Of a stretch of DNA of 64,000 bases, positions 46,786 through 55,867 are shown one piece after another. Position numbers and translations under genes: made by a program. Location of the stretch: positions 62,001 through 126,000 of the forward strand of contig NZ_JAIETU010000013.1 of the NCBI RefSeq assembly GCF_019744875.1, read 5' to 3'. Positions within the stretch are counted from its first letter, which is position 1. Every line of letters begins with the position of its first letter. The notes under the pieces are model-generated. The model was not told the origin of the DNA. It made no database searches and worked only from the letters and a program-made list of their open reading frames with translations. The stretch is from Hyphomicrobium sp. (GTDB lineage: Bacteria; Pseudomonadota; Alphaproteobacteria; Rhizobiales; Hyphomicrobiaceae).

Positions 46786-46807
46786 GCCCGCCCGTTTAAG
46801 GGCGGGC
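46786..46807. terminator. Stem-loop between convergent GYF_2 and sugE genes
   Basis: An 8-bp perfect stem GCCCGCCC/GGGCGGGC with a 6-nt loop lies between the two stop codons. No T run is present on either side, so function as a terminator is likely only by position. Confidence 0.5.
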
Positions 46808-46815
46808 CGCTCGGC

Positions 46816-47136
46816 TCAGGGCGCCGATCCGATCTTCATCAACACCAATCCGGTTGCGATGAGCACAATCGCCGCGATCCGCGTGACGCTCGCGGCCTCG
46901 CCGAGTATCACGACGCCCACCAGGAACGCGCCGATCGCGCCGATCCCCGTCCAGATGGGATAGGCCGTTCCGAGCGGAAGCGTCTTCATGGAAATTGCGA
47001 GCAGCACGAAGCTGCAGATCATCGTGGTGATCGTGAGCACGCTCGGCCAAAGCCGCGTGAACCCATCCGACTGCTTCATGGCGAGCGACCACACGACTTC
47101 AAGGAAACTTGCGGCGAGAAGCGCAATCCAGGCCAT
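46816..47136 (-). CDS. sugE: SMR-family guanidinium exporter (Gdx/SugE)
   Basis: A 106-residue four-helix small multidrug resistance protein. It has the conserved first-helix glutamate in LLAASFLEVVWSLAMKQSDG, followed by helices through TLPLGTAYPIWTGIGAIGAF and VILGEAASVTRIAAIVLIAT. It fits the Gdx subtype, which exports guanidinium in exchange for protons. ATG 47136 has GGAGGG about 8 nt upstream. A guanidine-II riboswitch lies in its leader, strongly supporting the substrate. Confidence 0.93.
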   Translation of the reverse strand: MAWIALLAASFLEVVWSLAMKQSDGFTRLWPSVLTITTMICSFVLLAISMKTLPLGTAYPIWTGIGAIGAFLVGVVILGEAASVTRIAAIVLIATGLVLMKIGSAP

Positions 47137-47159
47137 AGCTCGGCCCTCCCGTGAATAGA

Positions 47160-47206
47160 CCAGGCCGTCCCAGCGGAATTGTCGGTGGATGCGAGGTCGT
47201 CCCCGC
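47160..47206 (-). promoter_or_regulatory. Guanidine-II (mini-ykkC) riboswitch
   Basis: Read on the minus strand, two small hairpins with the diagnostic ACGR tetraloops occur in tandem: P1 GCGGGG-ACGA-CCUCGC (47191-47206) and P2 CUGGG-ACGG-CCUGG (47160-47173), joined by a 17-nt linker. Both have C following the loop. The ribosome-binding GGAGGG lies about 10 nt after P2, so guanidine binding should free it. Guanidine-II riboswitches are known upstream of SMR guanidinium exporters, which is the downstream gene here. Confidence 0.88.
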
Positions 47207-47374
47207 AAGGCAAAATCTAGAGAGCTGCGCCCCGCCTTTCAAGCCGCATTCAGAGCGGGACCTGGCGGCCTTTGGTCGCCACCTGCGGGCCGGCGTGACA
47301 AGGCGCTCGCGAGGCGGTATGCGCAGGGGAACAATCACAGTGCCCGATAGCGACCGGCAGTCCGAAACACATCG

Positions 47375-49276
47375 ATGTTGCATATCAACGAACTCACCTA
47401 CCGCATCGAAGGCAAGCCAATCCTCGAGGATGCGACCGCCGCCATCCCCGAAGGCCACAAGGTCGGCCTGGTCGGTCGCAACGGCGCGGGCAAATCGACC
47501 CTCTTGAAGCTCATCGCGGGCGATCTTCACCCCGACCTCGGCGGCATCACCCTGCCGCGCGGAGCGCGCATCGGGCGCATCGCCCAGGAAGCGCCCGGCG
47601 GCGACGACAGCCTCATCGACTGGGTGCTCTCGACCGACCTCGAACGCGCGAGCCTGCTCGCCGAAGCGGAAACCGCCACCGACCCGCATCGCATCGCCGA
47701 AATCCAGATCCGCCTGACGGACATCCACGCCCACGCCGCGCCCGCGCGCGCCGCGAGCATCCTTGCGGGCCTCGGTTTCGACGAAGAAGCCCAGCGCCGC
47801 CCCTGCGCGTCGTTCTCAGGCGGCTGGCGCATGCGCGTCGCCCTCGGCTCGGTTCTGTTCCTTGAGCCCGACATCCTGCTCTTGGACGAGCCCACGAACT
47901 ATCTCGATCTCGAAGGCACGCTGTGGCTCGAAAGCTATCTGAGGACGTATCCGCATACCGTGCTGCTGGTGAGCCACGACCGCGATCTCCTGAACCGCGC
48001 CGCCGCCGCCATCCTCCATCTCGACAAGGGCAAGCTCACGCTCTACGCGGGCGGCTACGACGACTTCGAGGAAACGCGCCGCGCGAGGCAGCGCCTCGAG
48101 CTCAAGCTCAAGAAGAAGCAGGACGACGAGCGCCGCCGCATCCAGGCCTTCATCGATCGCTTCAAGGCCAAGGCGACGAAGGCCAAGCAGGCCCAGTCGC
48201 GCGTCAAGGCGCTCGCCAAGATGCAGCCCATCGCGTCCCACGTCGAAGACCGCGTTGCCCCCATCGCGCTGCCGAGCCCGGAGAAGGCGCTCGCAAGCCC
48301 GCTCCTGCGTCTGGAAAAAGCCTCCGCCGGATACGACCCGGCGACGCCGATCCTCACCGGCCTCGACCTGCGCATCGATCAGGACGACCGCATCGCGCTG
48401 CTGGGCGCGAACGGCAACGGCAAATCGACCTTCGCCAAGCTGATCGGCGGCAAGCTGGCCCCGCTCACGGGGAATGTGTATGGCGCCAACCGCGTCACGG
48501 TCGGCTACTTCGCCCAGCACCAGCTCGACGAACTGAACCCGCTCGCAACCCCGTTCGACTACGTCGTCAAACTGATGCCCGAGGCAACCGAAGCGCAGCG
48601 CCGCACGAAGCTCGGCACCTGGGGCTTCGGCGCCGACAAGGCCGACACGAAATGCTCGAACCTGTCCGGCGGCGAGAAAGCGCGTCTGCTGTTGGCGCTG
48701 ACCGCGTTTCACGCCCCGCATCTTCTGATCCTCGACGAGCCGACCAACCATCTCGACGTCGACAGCCGCGAAGCGCTCATTCACGCCATCGCGGAATACG
48801 AGGGCGCGGTCATCCTGATCAGCCATGACCGCCATCTCGTCGAGGCGACGGCCGATCGCCTCTGGCTGGTCGCCGGCGGCACGGTGCGCTCCTACGACGG
48901 CGACATGGAAAGCTACCGCACGGAGCTGCTTCAGACGCGCGCGCCGAAGGCCGAGCGCCGCAGCACGGGCGATGCGAACACGGAAGCGCGCGCGAGCCGT
49001 GCCGATCAGCGCAAGGCGGCAGCCGACAGGCGCGCCGAACTCGCACCTCTCAAGAAGGCCATGCAGACCGCGGAGAAGGCAGTCGAGAAGCTTTCCGCCG
49101 AGCTAGCCAAGTTGGATGCGCAGCTCGCCGCACCCGATCTCTATGCGGATGCCGCAAAAGCAAGCCGCATCTCGCAGGAGCGCGGACAGACCGCAAAGCG
49201 CCTCGGCGAAGCGGAAGAAGCCTGGCTCGCCGCAACGGGCGCCTACGAAGACGCCGAACAGGACGTCACCGCCTGA
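47375..49276 (+). CDS. ABC-F family ATPase
   Basis: A 633-residue cytosolic protein with two ABC ATPase domains and no membrane segments. Walker A motifs are VGRNGAGKSTLLK and LGANGNGKSTFAK; signatures are FSGGWRMRVAL and LSGGEKARLLL; Walker B blocks are DILLLDEPTNYLD and LLILDEPTNHLD. The interdomain arm is highly charged (LKLKKKQDDERRRIQAFIDR), and a C-terminal coiled coil follows. This architecture is that of ABC-F translation factors such as YheS/Uup. Whether it acts in ribosome rescue or antibiotic protection is not known. Confidence 0.94.
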   Translation: MLHINELTYRIEGKPILEDATAAIPEGHKVGLVGRNGAGKSTLLKLIAGDLHPDLGGITLPRGARIGRIAQEAPGGDDSLIDWVLSTDLERASLLAEAETATDPHRIAEIQIRLTDIHAHAAPARAASILAGLGFDEEAQRRPCASFSGGWRMRVALGSVLFLEPDILLLDEPTNYLDLEGTLWLESYLRTYPHTVLLVSHDRDLLNRAAAAILHLDKGKLTLYAGGYDDFEETRRARQRLELKLKKKQDDERRRIQAFIDRFKAKATKAKQAQSRVKALAKMQPIASHVEDRVAPIALPSPEKALASPLLRLEKASAGYDPATPILTGLDLRIDQDDRIALLGANGNGKSTFAKLIGGKLAPLTGNVYGANRVTVGYFAQHQLDELNPLATPFDYVVKLMPEATEAQRRTKLGTWGFGADKADTKCSNLSGGEKARLLLALTAFHAPHLLILDEPTNHLDVDSREALIHAIAEYEGAVILISHDRHLVEATADRLWLVAGGTVRSYDGDMESYRTELLQTRAPKAERRSTGDANTEARASRADQRKAAADRRAELAPLKKAMQTAEKAVEKLSAELAKLDAQLAAPDLYADAAKASRISQERGQTAKRLGEAEEAWLAATGAYEDAEQDVTA

Positions 49277-49420
49277 CGGCCGCGCAAACCGCGCGACGCG
49301 TCCAATTTAAAGTCGGAACCCACCTCCGCTTCGCGCGTTTTCAACGCATGGAGACGTGCGGCGCCCACCGAGGCGCCGCGAGCGCTTGCGCCGTCTCCAC
49401 CGTCATAAGGAGGAAAGATC

Positions 49421-49825
49421 ATGATGCCCCGCAAAATCATGATGAAACGCGCCATCGCGCTGACGTCCGCGCTGACGCTCGGCGCTCTCGCCGCCCACGC
49501 CGAAAACACGATCAGCACCGATGGACTGAAGGCGTCGACGAGCGCGGTGTCCATCGGAACCGTTACGGCTGAAAAGGACGGTTATATCGTCGTCCACCGC
49601 ACGGATTTCACCGGCACGCTGCCGGGCGCGATCATCGGCCATGCGCCGATCAAGGCGGGCCAGAGCGCAGAGGTCTCCGTTCCTCTGAGCGTGCAGCCGG
49701 AGGCGGGTTCGAAGCTGATCGTCATGCTTCACGCAGAAGGCAACGGCGACACCACGTTCGACGCGGCCGACAAGCCCGTCACGGAGGGCCGCGGGCCCGT
49801 CCAGCAGATCGTGACCGTGCAGTAA
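49421..49825 (+). CDS. Small exported protein (DUF7282-like)
   Basis: A 134-residue secreted protein. The signal peptide is cleaved after AAHA near residue 27. The mature part is a beta-rich domain (SIGTVTAEKDGYIVVHRTDF, SAEVSVPLSVQPEAGSKLIV) resembling DUF7282-type domains. A strong AAGGAGG ribosome-binding site precedes ATG 49421, suggesting high expression. It has no obvious operon partners. Confidence 0.82.
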   Translation: MMPRKIMMKRAIALTSALTLGALAAHAENTISTDGLKASTSAVSIGTVTAEKDGYIVVHRTDFTGTLPGAIIGHAPIKAGQSAEVSVPLSVQPEAGSKLIVMLHAEGNGDTTFDAADKPVTEGRGPVQQIVTVQ

Positions 49826-49932
49826 AAAGTGGATCTCGGATCGCCGAAACCCAGCGGCGGATGCGGTCTCAAAATCCGCTTGATGTAACGCGGCTCGTTT
49901 TCGAACGGGTTGCCAGTCTCACGATCATGAGC

Positions 49933-49963
49933 AACCGGCGGTCCCCTCAAGGCCGCCGGTTTT
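49933..49963 (+). terminator. Rho-independent terminator
   Basis: A 9-bp perfect stem AACCGGCGG/CCGCCGGTT with an 11-nt loop, followed by TT. It lies 108 nt after the small exported protein gene. Confidence 0.75.
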
Positions 49964-50079
49964 CATGTTTGGCTTTTCGTGGTGTCTTGCGATGAGCTGA
50001 CGCCGCGTTGGCAGAGCGGCCCCGTCGAAGCACACAGGCAGTCGAAGCGCCGAGGCAATCGTCGGCGCGCGTGATGCGC

Positions 50080-50283
50080 TTAGTGGTGGATCAACTGGCT
50101 CAGAAGTTCGCGCGCGGTCTGCTCGGGCGGCGTCGAGTCTTCGGCCGGCACCTGTAGGCGCACCACGCCCTGCGGCGCCCAATAAATCACTGCCACCGAG
50201 TCTCCATCCGCGATGAAGGTGGCATCGTGATACTTGCCGTCTTTGGTGACGCTGAACGGCGTCGGCGCGCAGGCGCTGCTCAT
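50080..50283 (-). CDS. Small hypothetical protein
   Basis: A 67-residue soluble protein beginning MSSACAPTPFSVTKDGKYHD. A good AAGGAGA binding site lies upstream of ATG 50283. Composition is balanced, with a hydrophobic strand (DSVAVIYWAPQGVVRLQV) and a charged helix at the end. Function unknown. Confidence 0.7.
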   Translation of the reverse strand: MSSACAPTPFSVTKDGKYHDATFIADGDSVAVIYWAPQGVVRLQVPAEDSTPPEQTARELLSQLIHH

Positions 50284-50529
50284 GATCTTGTCTCCTTCAA
50301 CCCGGAGCCAGCATTGATTTTGGCCAACCTAGCGTGAATCGCACCACCTCCGCCCTACGTGCGATTACCTAGCCAATTTCGATCCATCCCCGCGGAATTT
50401 CTGACGAAATGTCGTTCGATGACGTCATGGCGCGCTTCCCAGACGACATAGCAGCCCTACCGCGTGCTGACGAAAGGAGAGACGATCCTCACGTCGCGCA
50501 TGGGCGTGCGAGCGCGCTGCTCAATACCT

Positions 50530-50676
50530 TTCATCCTAGGCCAGAGGCTGGGGGAGCGAGGTCACACACCACAACCGTCATCCCGGCGGAGGCCGGGATC
50601 CAGACACGCCACGGCTAGTCATCCGTACAGTGTGGAGCCTTCTCGACGTTGTCATCCTAGGCCTTGTGCCTAGGAT
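50530..50676. repeat. Cluster of palindromic intergenic repeats
   Basis: Within a 520-nt gap without a supported gene lie several related hairpins: a degenerate one near 50530-50552, ATCCCGGC/GCCGGGAT at 50580-50599, and ATCCTAGGC/GCCTAGGAT at 50654-50676. They share the (T)CATCC...GGAT(CCA) form of the element at 26749-26869. The first copy places a VIPAEAGIQ-type peptide in one frame, a familiar signature of such repeats. A short frame starting at 50409 is probably repeat-derived. Confidence 0.75.
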
Positions 50677-50806
50677 CCATCGGCCCGTGCAGGAAAGCCC
50701 CACCGACAAGACGCGACGCTTCACCAACCGCTGAAGCCCGGATGAGCAGGCGGTTCGGCGACTGCCTTGCAACGCAACCGGAATGGCAGCGGAGCAAACG
50801 GCAGCG

Positions 50807-52930
50807 TCAGCCCGCGATCTTCGAGAAATCCGCAACCGTAAGCGTCGCGGCGCGGATCTCCGACAGCAGCTTGAGACGGTTGTCGCGCAGCGCCGGATCC
50901 GGCGCGTTGACGGTGACCTTTTCGAAGAACGCATCCACTGGCGCGCGCAGCTCCGCGAGCGCATTCATGGCGCCCTTGAAGTTCTCGACGTTGAGCGCCG
51001 CAACCGTGTCCTGCTTGACGCCCTCGATCGCCGCCGCCAGCGCCAACTCCTCGTTCTCGCGGAGCAGCTTCAGATCGTAGCCGCCGGCATAGCTGGTCTT
51101 GTCCTTCTTCTCCTCGATGGCGAGGATGTTCGACGCGCGCTTCACGCCCGCGAGCAGGTTCGCGCCGTCATCGGTTTTCAGGAACTCACCCAGCGCCTCG
51201 ACGCGCCGCACGATCAACGCGAGATCATCCTGCCCGCCGAGCGAGAACACGGCGTCGATCAGATCATGCCGCGCGCCCTTGTCCTTGAGATAGACCTTCA
51301 ACCGGTCCGCGAAAAACGACAGCAAGTCGGCCGCGACGCCATTCCCTCCCCCCTTCTGGGGGAGGGTTAGGGTGGGGGGGAACCCCGGACGCTTGGCGTC
51401 GGCGCCATCACCGAGATGATCGCGAATGACCTTCACCAGCGGCACCCTCAGATCATTCTCGATCACGATCCGGATCACACCCAGCGCCGCACGCCGCAAC
51501 TGATACGGATCGCCCGATCCCGTCGGCTTCTCGTCAATCGCCCAGAAGCCCACCAGCGTGTCGAGTTTATCCGCCAGCGCGACAGCAATGGCCACCGCAT
51601 CGCCCTCGTCTTCCTTCGGCACGATGTCCGTCGGGCCCTTGGGCTTGTAGTGCAGCTCGATGGCGCGCGCGATCTCGGGCTTCGCGCCCGCATGCTCGGC
51701 GTAGTAGCGCCCCATCAAACCCTGCAGTTCGGGGAACTCGCCGACCATGCCGGACACGAGATCGGCTTTCGACAGCTCGGCTGCACGCCGCGCATCCTGC
51801 GGGTCAGCATCCACCGCGCCCGCGATCTGAAACGCCAGCTCCTTGATGCGCTCCACACGCTCGGCCTGCGTGCCGAGCTTCTCGTGGAACGTGATCCCTC
51901 GAAGCGAAATCGCCATCTCGTCGAGCGGACGTTTGAGGTCCTGCTCCCAGAAGAACTTCGCATCGCTCAGGCGCGCGCGGATCACCTTCTCGTTGCCGGA
52001 GACGATCTGCGCGCCCCCGTCCGTCGCCGTCAGGTTCGAAACCAGGATGAAACGGTTGGCGAGCTTCTTTGTCGCCGGATCGCGCAGCGCAAAGCACTTC
52101 TGATGCATCTTCATTGACGTCATCAGACACTCGGCCGGCACGTCGAGAAAGCTCTCGTCGAACGACCCCATCAGCACGACCGGCCATTCGGTGAGGCCCG
52201 CGTTCTCGGCCAGCAGCGCCTCGTCCTCGATCAGTTCGAGCTTGGCCTTGTCCGCCAGCGCCGCCGCCTGCTCCTTGATCTCCTCCGCCCGCTCGTCGGC
52301 GTTGAGCATCACCGCATGGCCGGCGAGCTTTTCCGCGTAATCCTCGAAGCCCGTGACCTCGAACAGCACGTTGCCGTGGAAGCGATGTCCGCGCGTGGCG
52401 TTGCCCGCCGTCACGCCCGCGACCTCCAGCGGCACGACCGCGCCGTCGATGAGGCACACGATCGACTTGAGCGGCCGGATCCACTGGAACGTGTCCGATC
52501 CCCAGCGCATGGACTTCGGCCACGGAAATTTCGCCAGCACGCCCGCCACGACATCGGCCACGATGGCTGTCGCGGCCCGGCCCGGCTTCTCGATCCGCGC
52601 GATGTAATAGTCGCCCTTCTTCTCGTCGTGGACGATCTCAGCGTCCGACAGCGAGGCCAGCCCCGCCGACTTGAGAAACCCGGCCACCGCCTGCTCGGGC
52701 GCGCCCACGCGCGGACCCTTGCGCTCTTCGGAGACAGCGGGCGAACCCTCCGGCACATCCTCGACGGCGAGCGTCAGCCGGCGCGGCGTCGCGAAGCTGT
52801 GCGCGTCTCCGATTGCGAGACCGGCAGCCCGCAGGCCTTCGGTGACAAGACGCTTGAGGTCCTCCGCGGCGCGCGCCTGCATGCGCGACGGAATCTCTTC
52901 GGAAAAGAGCTCAAGCAACAGTTCGGCCAT
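50807..52930 (-). CDS. glyS: Glycyl-tRNA synthetase beta subunit
   Basis: A 707-residue beta subunit of the tetrameric bacterial GlyRS, providing tRNA-binding and anticodon recognition. The N-terminus [19 protein letters not shown] is characteristic, and the core ([20 protein letters not shown]) is conserved. A short insertion at about residues 514-531 ([15 protein letters not shown]) interrupts otherwise conserved sequence and is encoded by a palindromic repeat. ATG 52930 has GAGG about 9 nt upstream. It follows glyQ and the small membrane protein gene in the same direction. Confidence 0.95.
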   Translation of the reverse strand: MAELLLELFSEEIPSRMQARAAEDLKRLVTEGLRAAGLAIGDAHSFATPRRLTLAVEDVPEGSPAVSEERKGPRVGAPEQAVAGFLKSAGLASLSDAEIVHDEKKGDYYIARIEKPGRAATAIVADVVAGVLAKFPWPKSMRWGSDTFQWIRPLKSIVCLIDGAVVPLEVAGVTAGNATRGHRFHGNVLFEVTGFEDYAEKLAGHAVMLNADERAEEIKEQAAALADKAKLELIEDEALLAENAGLTEWPVVLMGSFDESFLDVPAECLMTSMKMHQKCFALRDPATKKLANRFILVSNLTATDGGAQIVSGNEKVIRARLSDAKFFWEQDLKRPLDEMAISLRGITFHEKLGTQAERVERIKELAFQIAGAVDADPQDARRAAELSKADLVSGMVGEFPELQGLMGRYYAEHAGAKPEIARAIELHYKPKGPTDIVPKEDEGDAVAIAVALADKLDTLVGFWAIDEKPTGSGDPYQLRRAALGVIRIVIENDLRVPLVKVIRDHLGDGADAKRPGFPPTLTLPQKGGGNGVAADLLSFFADRLKVYLKDKGARHDLIDAVFSLGGQDDLALIVRRVEALGEFLKTDDGANLLAGVKRASNILAIEEKKDKTSYAGGYDLKLLRENEELALAAAIEGVKQDTVAALNVENFKGAMNALAELRAPVDAFFEKVTVNAPDPALRDNRLKLLSEIRAATLTVADFSKIAG
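51341..51386. repeat. Palindromic repeat inserted in frame in glyS
   Basis: A 9-bp perfect hairpin CCCTCCCCC/GGGGGAGGG with a 5-nt loop, followed by TTAGGGTGGGGGG. This form is a common palindromic element between genes in Alphaproteobacteria; here it lies within glyS without disrupting the reading frame. It encodes [12 protein letters not shown] on the minus strand. Confidence 0.85.
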
Positions 52931-52947
52931 GGGTCGGTGCCTCGTAG

Positions 52948-52973
52948 AGTGCTTCCGGAAAAGTGGGAACCGG
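52948..52973 (-). repeat. Rhizobial-type intergenic repeat upstream of glyS
   Basis: GTGCTTCCGGAAAAGTGGGA and the next bases match, on the minus strand, the widespread CCGGTTCCCACTTTTCCGGAAGCA element of Hyphomicrobiales in shortened form. It lies 17 nt before the glyS start. A degenerate relative is upstream of nadB. Confidence 0.65.
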
Positions 52974-53141
52974 TAATGGCGGAGCCATGCCAGCAACAGT
53001 GTCCGATAGGAAGCACGACAAAAAAGGTGGGGTCTTCAGCGATCAATCGAAATCCGAAAGCCCCGGATGGCGTTTCGTCGAGTGTGAGACATACGAGCCT
53101 GCCCGCCCACCGGCAACCCGCCACAAGGCCCCGCGAGACAT

Positions 53142-53177
53142 AAAAAAACCGGGGGCACGCTGGTCGCATGCCCCCGG
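53142..53177 (-). terminator. Rho-independent terminator for the Pro/Ala/Glu-rich gene
   Basis: On the minus strand a 9-bp stem (CCGGGGGCA with TGCCCCCGG on the plus strand, 11-nt loop) is followed by seven T residues. It lies about 25 nt after the stop of the Pro/Ala/Glu-rich membrane protein gene, separating glyQ and that gene from glyS. Confidence 0.85.
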
Positions 53178-53201
53178 GTTCTGACGGAAAGATTGCCGTG
53201 C

Positions 53202-53627
53202 TTACGGTGCCGGAGCGGGCGCAGGCTCGGTCGCCGGCGCTTCGGGTGCCGCGGGCGTCTCCGGAGCAGGCGCGGGTGCGGCTTCGGGAGCCGGAGCGGG
53301 CGCAGCCTCAGGCGCGGCGGGAGCGGCTTCCGGAGCAGCGGGCGCGGCCTCGGGTGCGGGAGCAGGCTCAGGTGCGGCGGCCGGCGTCGGCTCGGGCGCA
53401 GGTGCCGGGGCAGCCGCGGGGGTCGCCTCCGGAGGCGGCGTGCCGATGTATCCGATCGCCTGCTTGCCGACATCGTCGACCGTGCCGGTGCTGGTGAGAT
53501 AGCCGAGCCCGACCACCAGCGCTGCAAAGAACATCCAGAACACGGCCCGGTGTCGGGCCAGCAGAATGCCGCCGATCAAGAGCGCCGGTACACCGATCGC
53601 AAGGATCCCAATCACTGTCTCGTTCAC
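53202..53627 (-). CDS. Membrane protein with Pro/Ala/Glu-rich tail
   Basis: A 141-residue protein with two N-terminal hydrophobic helices ([20 protein letters not shown] and [19 protein letters not shown]) and an approximately 80-residue tail made almost only of Pro, Ala and Glu. GTG 53627 is chosen: it overlaps the glyQ stop by 4 nt (GTGA) and has GGAGG about 6 nt upstream. The coupling to glyQ is structural; a functional link to tRNA charging is not evident. The tail resembles spacer regions that cross the periplasm. Confidence 0.75.
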   Translation of the reverse strand: MNETVIGILAIGVPALLIGGILLARHRAVFWMFFAALVVGLGYLTSTGTVDDVGKQAIGYIGTPPPEATPAAAPAPAPEPTPAAAPEPAPAPEAAPAAPEAAPAAPEAAPAPAPEAAPAPAPETPAAPEAPATEPAPAPAP

Positions 53628-54577
53628 GAACGTCCTCCCTCGGATGCGAGCCACGCGGCGCAGCAGGCCTTGGCCAGCTCACGCACACGGAGAATATATC
53701 CCTGCCGCTCCGTAACAGAAATTACGCCTCTTGCATCGAGCAGATTGAACACATGAGAGGCTTTTATGCACTGGTCGTAGGCGGGCAACACCAAGAGATG
53801 CTTTTCGCCATTTGCGCCCTTGGAAAGCAGCGATTTGCATTCGTTCTCGGCATCTCGGAAGTGCTGCAGCAGCAGCGCCGTATCGGCATGCTCGAAATTG
53901 AACCGCGAATACTCTTGTTCCGCCTGCAGAAAAACGTCGCCGTACGTCAATTTGCGATCGTCAGTGCGGCCGTTGAAGTTGAGATCGAACACGCGGTCGA
54001 CGCCCTGCACGTACATGGCGAGGCGCTCGAGACCGTAGGTAATTTCCCCCGCCACCGGGTTGCAGTCAAAACCGCCGACCTGCTGGAAGTAGGTGAACTG
54101 CGTCACCTCCATGCCGTTGCACCAGACTTCCCAGCCGAGCCCCCAGGCGCCGAGTGTCGGGCTCTCCCAGTCGTCTTCCACGAATCGGATGTCGTTGACC
54201 TTGGTGTCGATGCCGATCGCGTCCAGGCTCGCCAGATAGAGGTCGAGGATGTTCTCGGGCGACGGCTTCATGATCACCTGGAACTGGTAGTAGTGCTGAA
54301 GCCGGTTCGGGTTCTCGCCATAGCGCCCGTCCTTGGGTCGCCGCGACGGCTGCACGTAGCACGCGCTCCAGGGCTTCGGCCCGAGCGAGCGCAGCGTGGT
54401 TGCCGGATGGAACGTACCCGCGCCGACCTCCATGTCGTAGGGCTGCAGCACGACGCAACCCTGCGCGCCCCAGAACTGCTGCAGCGTCAGAATGAGGTCC
54501 TGGAAGCTTTCCTTCGGCCGCAACGGAGGCGCAGCGGAGGATTTGGCCTCGGCCGGTCGGGATGCTGTTTTTGCCAT
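53624..54577 (-). CDS. glyQ: Glycyl-tRNA synthetase alpha subunit
   Basis: A 317-residue catalytic subunit of class II GlyRS. Conserved blocks are [60 protein letters not shown] and [19 protein letters not shown]. Pairing with glyS is required for activity. An N-terminal extension of about 20 residues (Ala/Ser/Lys rich) precedes the conserved start. It is followed with a 4-nt overlap by the Pro/Ala/Glu-rich membrane protein gene. Confidence 0.96.
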   Translation of the reverse strand: MAKTASRPAEAKSSAAPPLRPKESFQDLILTLQQFWGAQGCVVLQPYDMEVGAGTFHPATTLRSLGPKPWSACYVQPSRRPKDGRYGENPNRLQHYYQFQVIMKPSPENILDLYLASLDAIGIDTKVNDIRFVEDDWESPTLGAWGLGWEVWCNGMEVTQFTYFQQVGGFDCNPVAGEITYGLERLAMYVQGVDRVFDLNFNGRTDDRKLTYGDVFLQAEQEYSRFNFEHADTALLLQHFRDAENECKSLLSKGANGEKHLLVLPAYDQCIKASHVFNLLDARGVISVTERQGYILRVRELAKACCAAWLASEGGRS

Positions 54578-54734
54578 TGCGGATATGCCGGAATTTTGGG
54601 GGTTGAGCCGCGCACTATACGCATTCGCGCTCCCCTGTCACGGGCTCGACGCTACCGGCCGGCTCTCGGGCCGTGCCCCCCTGCAAAAGGCGGAAAAAAG
54701 AGAGACGCAAGTGCTGCCTGGCGGCGGGGAAAAG

Positions 54735-54941
54735 CTACTTCACCCGCGGGCGGTACACACCTGACTGAGGATCGAGGTCGAGCGCACCGAGATCCTTCGG
54801 GGCGGCGCCGGGCGCGCTTCTCATGGACGACGGCTTCATGGACGCCGGATCGGCCGTCGCGTTCTGCACGAGGCGCGAGACCCATTTGAAACCGGCATAG
54901 AGCCCGGCACCGGCGATCACCAGGGCGAACACATGCGGCAT
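54735..54941 (-). CDS. Small membrane-anchored hypothetical protein
   Basis: A 68-residue protein with one N-terminal helix (VFALVIAGAGLYAGFKWVSR) and a polar tail (ADPASMKPSSMRSAPG, ending GVYRPRVK). GAGGAGG lies about 11 nt upstream of ATG 54941. It follows the S49 peptidase gene by 48 nt and is probably co-transcribed. Function unknown. Confidence 0.7.
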   Translation of the reverse strand: MPHVFALVIAGAGLYAGFKWVSRLVQNATADPASMKPSSMRSAPGAAPKDLGALDLDPQSGVYRPRVK

Positions 54942-54989
54942 GGCGTGTTAGACCTCCTCACGAACCGGACGGCGAAACGAAGCGCGCGC

Positions 54990-55826
54990 TCATAGCCCGA
55001 AGCGCGACCACAGGGCGCGGATCTCGATAGCCGACACCAGATCGTCGGCGAAAGCAAGACCAGCGGATTCGGAACCGCCGAACACCGACGGCAGCTTGCG
55101 CAGCCGCGAGGCGAGCCAACCCCGTTCCACCGGCACGACGCGCAGCCGCACGTTCTCGCCATGCACCTCGCGCATCTTGGTGCGCACGTCAGAAATGCCG
55201 TCGATGAGCCCGAGTTCCAAAGCGTCCGACGCCGACCAGAACGCGCCCGAAAAGAGCTCCGTGTTCGGTCCCTTGAGCCGCCCCACCCGGCGATCCTTGA
55301 CGACGCCGATGAACACATCGTGCACGTTGCGCTGAATGGACTTCAGGCGCTCGATGTCGTCGGGCTTTTCAGGCTGGAACGGATCGAGCGATCCCTTGTG
55401 CGTGCCCGCCGTATAGACGCGGCGCGTAATGCCGAGCTTTTCGATCGCGCGGTCGAGACCGAAGCTCGCCGAAATCACGCCGATCGATCCGATGATGGAC
55501 GACGGATCAGCATAGATCTCATCGCCCGCGACCGCGAGATAGTAGCCGCCCGACGCCGCCACATCCTCGCAAAACACATAGATTCTCTTGCCCTTTTCCT
55601 CGGCGAGCTGGCGCATCCGCTTGAACAGCAGGCTCGACTGCACCGGACTGCCGCCGGGCGAATTGATGACCACGGCTACCGACTCCGCGCGCGACATCGA
55701 GAACGCCCGTTCGATCGGTCCCGCCAGCGCCGCAAGGCTCAGCCCCGGCCGCAGCGGCGAGGCCATGCCGATCGCCCCTGACAACCTCAGCACGGGCACG
55801 ACCGGGCCCCGGTTGAACCAGCTCAT
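54990..55826 (-). CDS. S49 family peptidase (SppA-like)
   Basis: A 278-residue single-domain Ser-Lys peptidase. The catalytic serine lies in VAASGGYYLAVAGDEIYAD, and the general-base lysine in YTAGTHKGSLDPFQPEK, with spacing like Bacillus SppA. The conserved PGGSP segment (VVINSPGGSPVQSS) is present. No signal peptide or anchor is seen at ATG 55826, which has AAGGAG upstream, so it may act in the cytoplasm or at the membrane face. Its relatives clear signal peptides or membrane fragments. Confidence 0.9.
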   Translation of the reverse strand: MSWFNRGPVVPVLRLSGAIGMASPLRPGLSLAALAGPIERAFSMSRAESVAVVINSPGGSPVQSSLLFKRMRQLAEEKGKRIYVFCEDVAASGGYYLAVAGDEIYADPSSIIGSIGVISASFGLDRAIEKLGITRRVYTAGTHKGSLDPFQPEKPDDIERLKSIQRNVHDVFIGVVKDRRVGRLKGPNTELFSGAFWSASDALELGLIDGISDVRTKMREVHGENVRLRVVPVERGWLASRLRKLPSVFGGSESAGLAFADDLVSAIEIRALWSRFGL

Positions 55827-55867
55827 AAAGTGTCTCCTTTCCGAGGTCGCAAAATTGGGTCGAACGA

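Noticed and set aside
49850-49930. A tRNA-Leu-like anticodon arm (GCGG, loop CTCAAAA, CCGC)
   Set aside because: No D arm, T arm with TTCRA in the right place, acceptor stem or CCA end could be aligned; the match is likely coincidence.
50409-50618. A 69-residue plus-strand frame
   Set aside because: Its C-terminus (VIPAEAGIQ) is encoded by a palindromic repeat and the rest has no family support; probably non-coding or a remnant.
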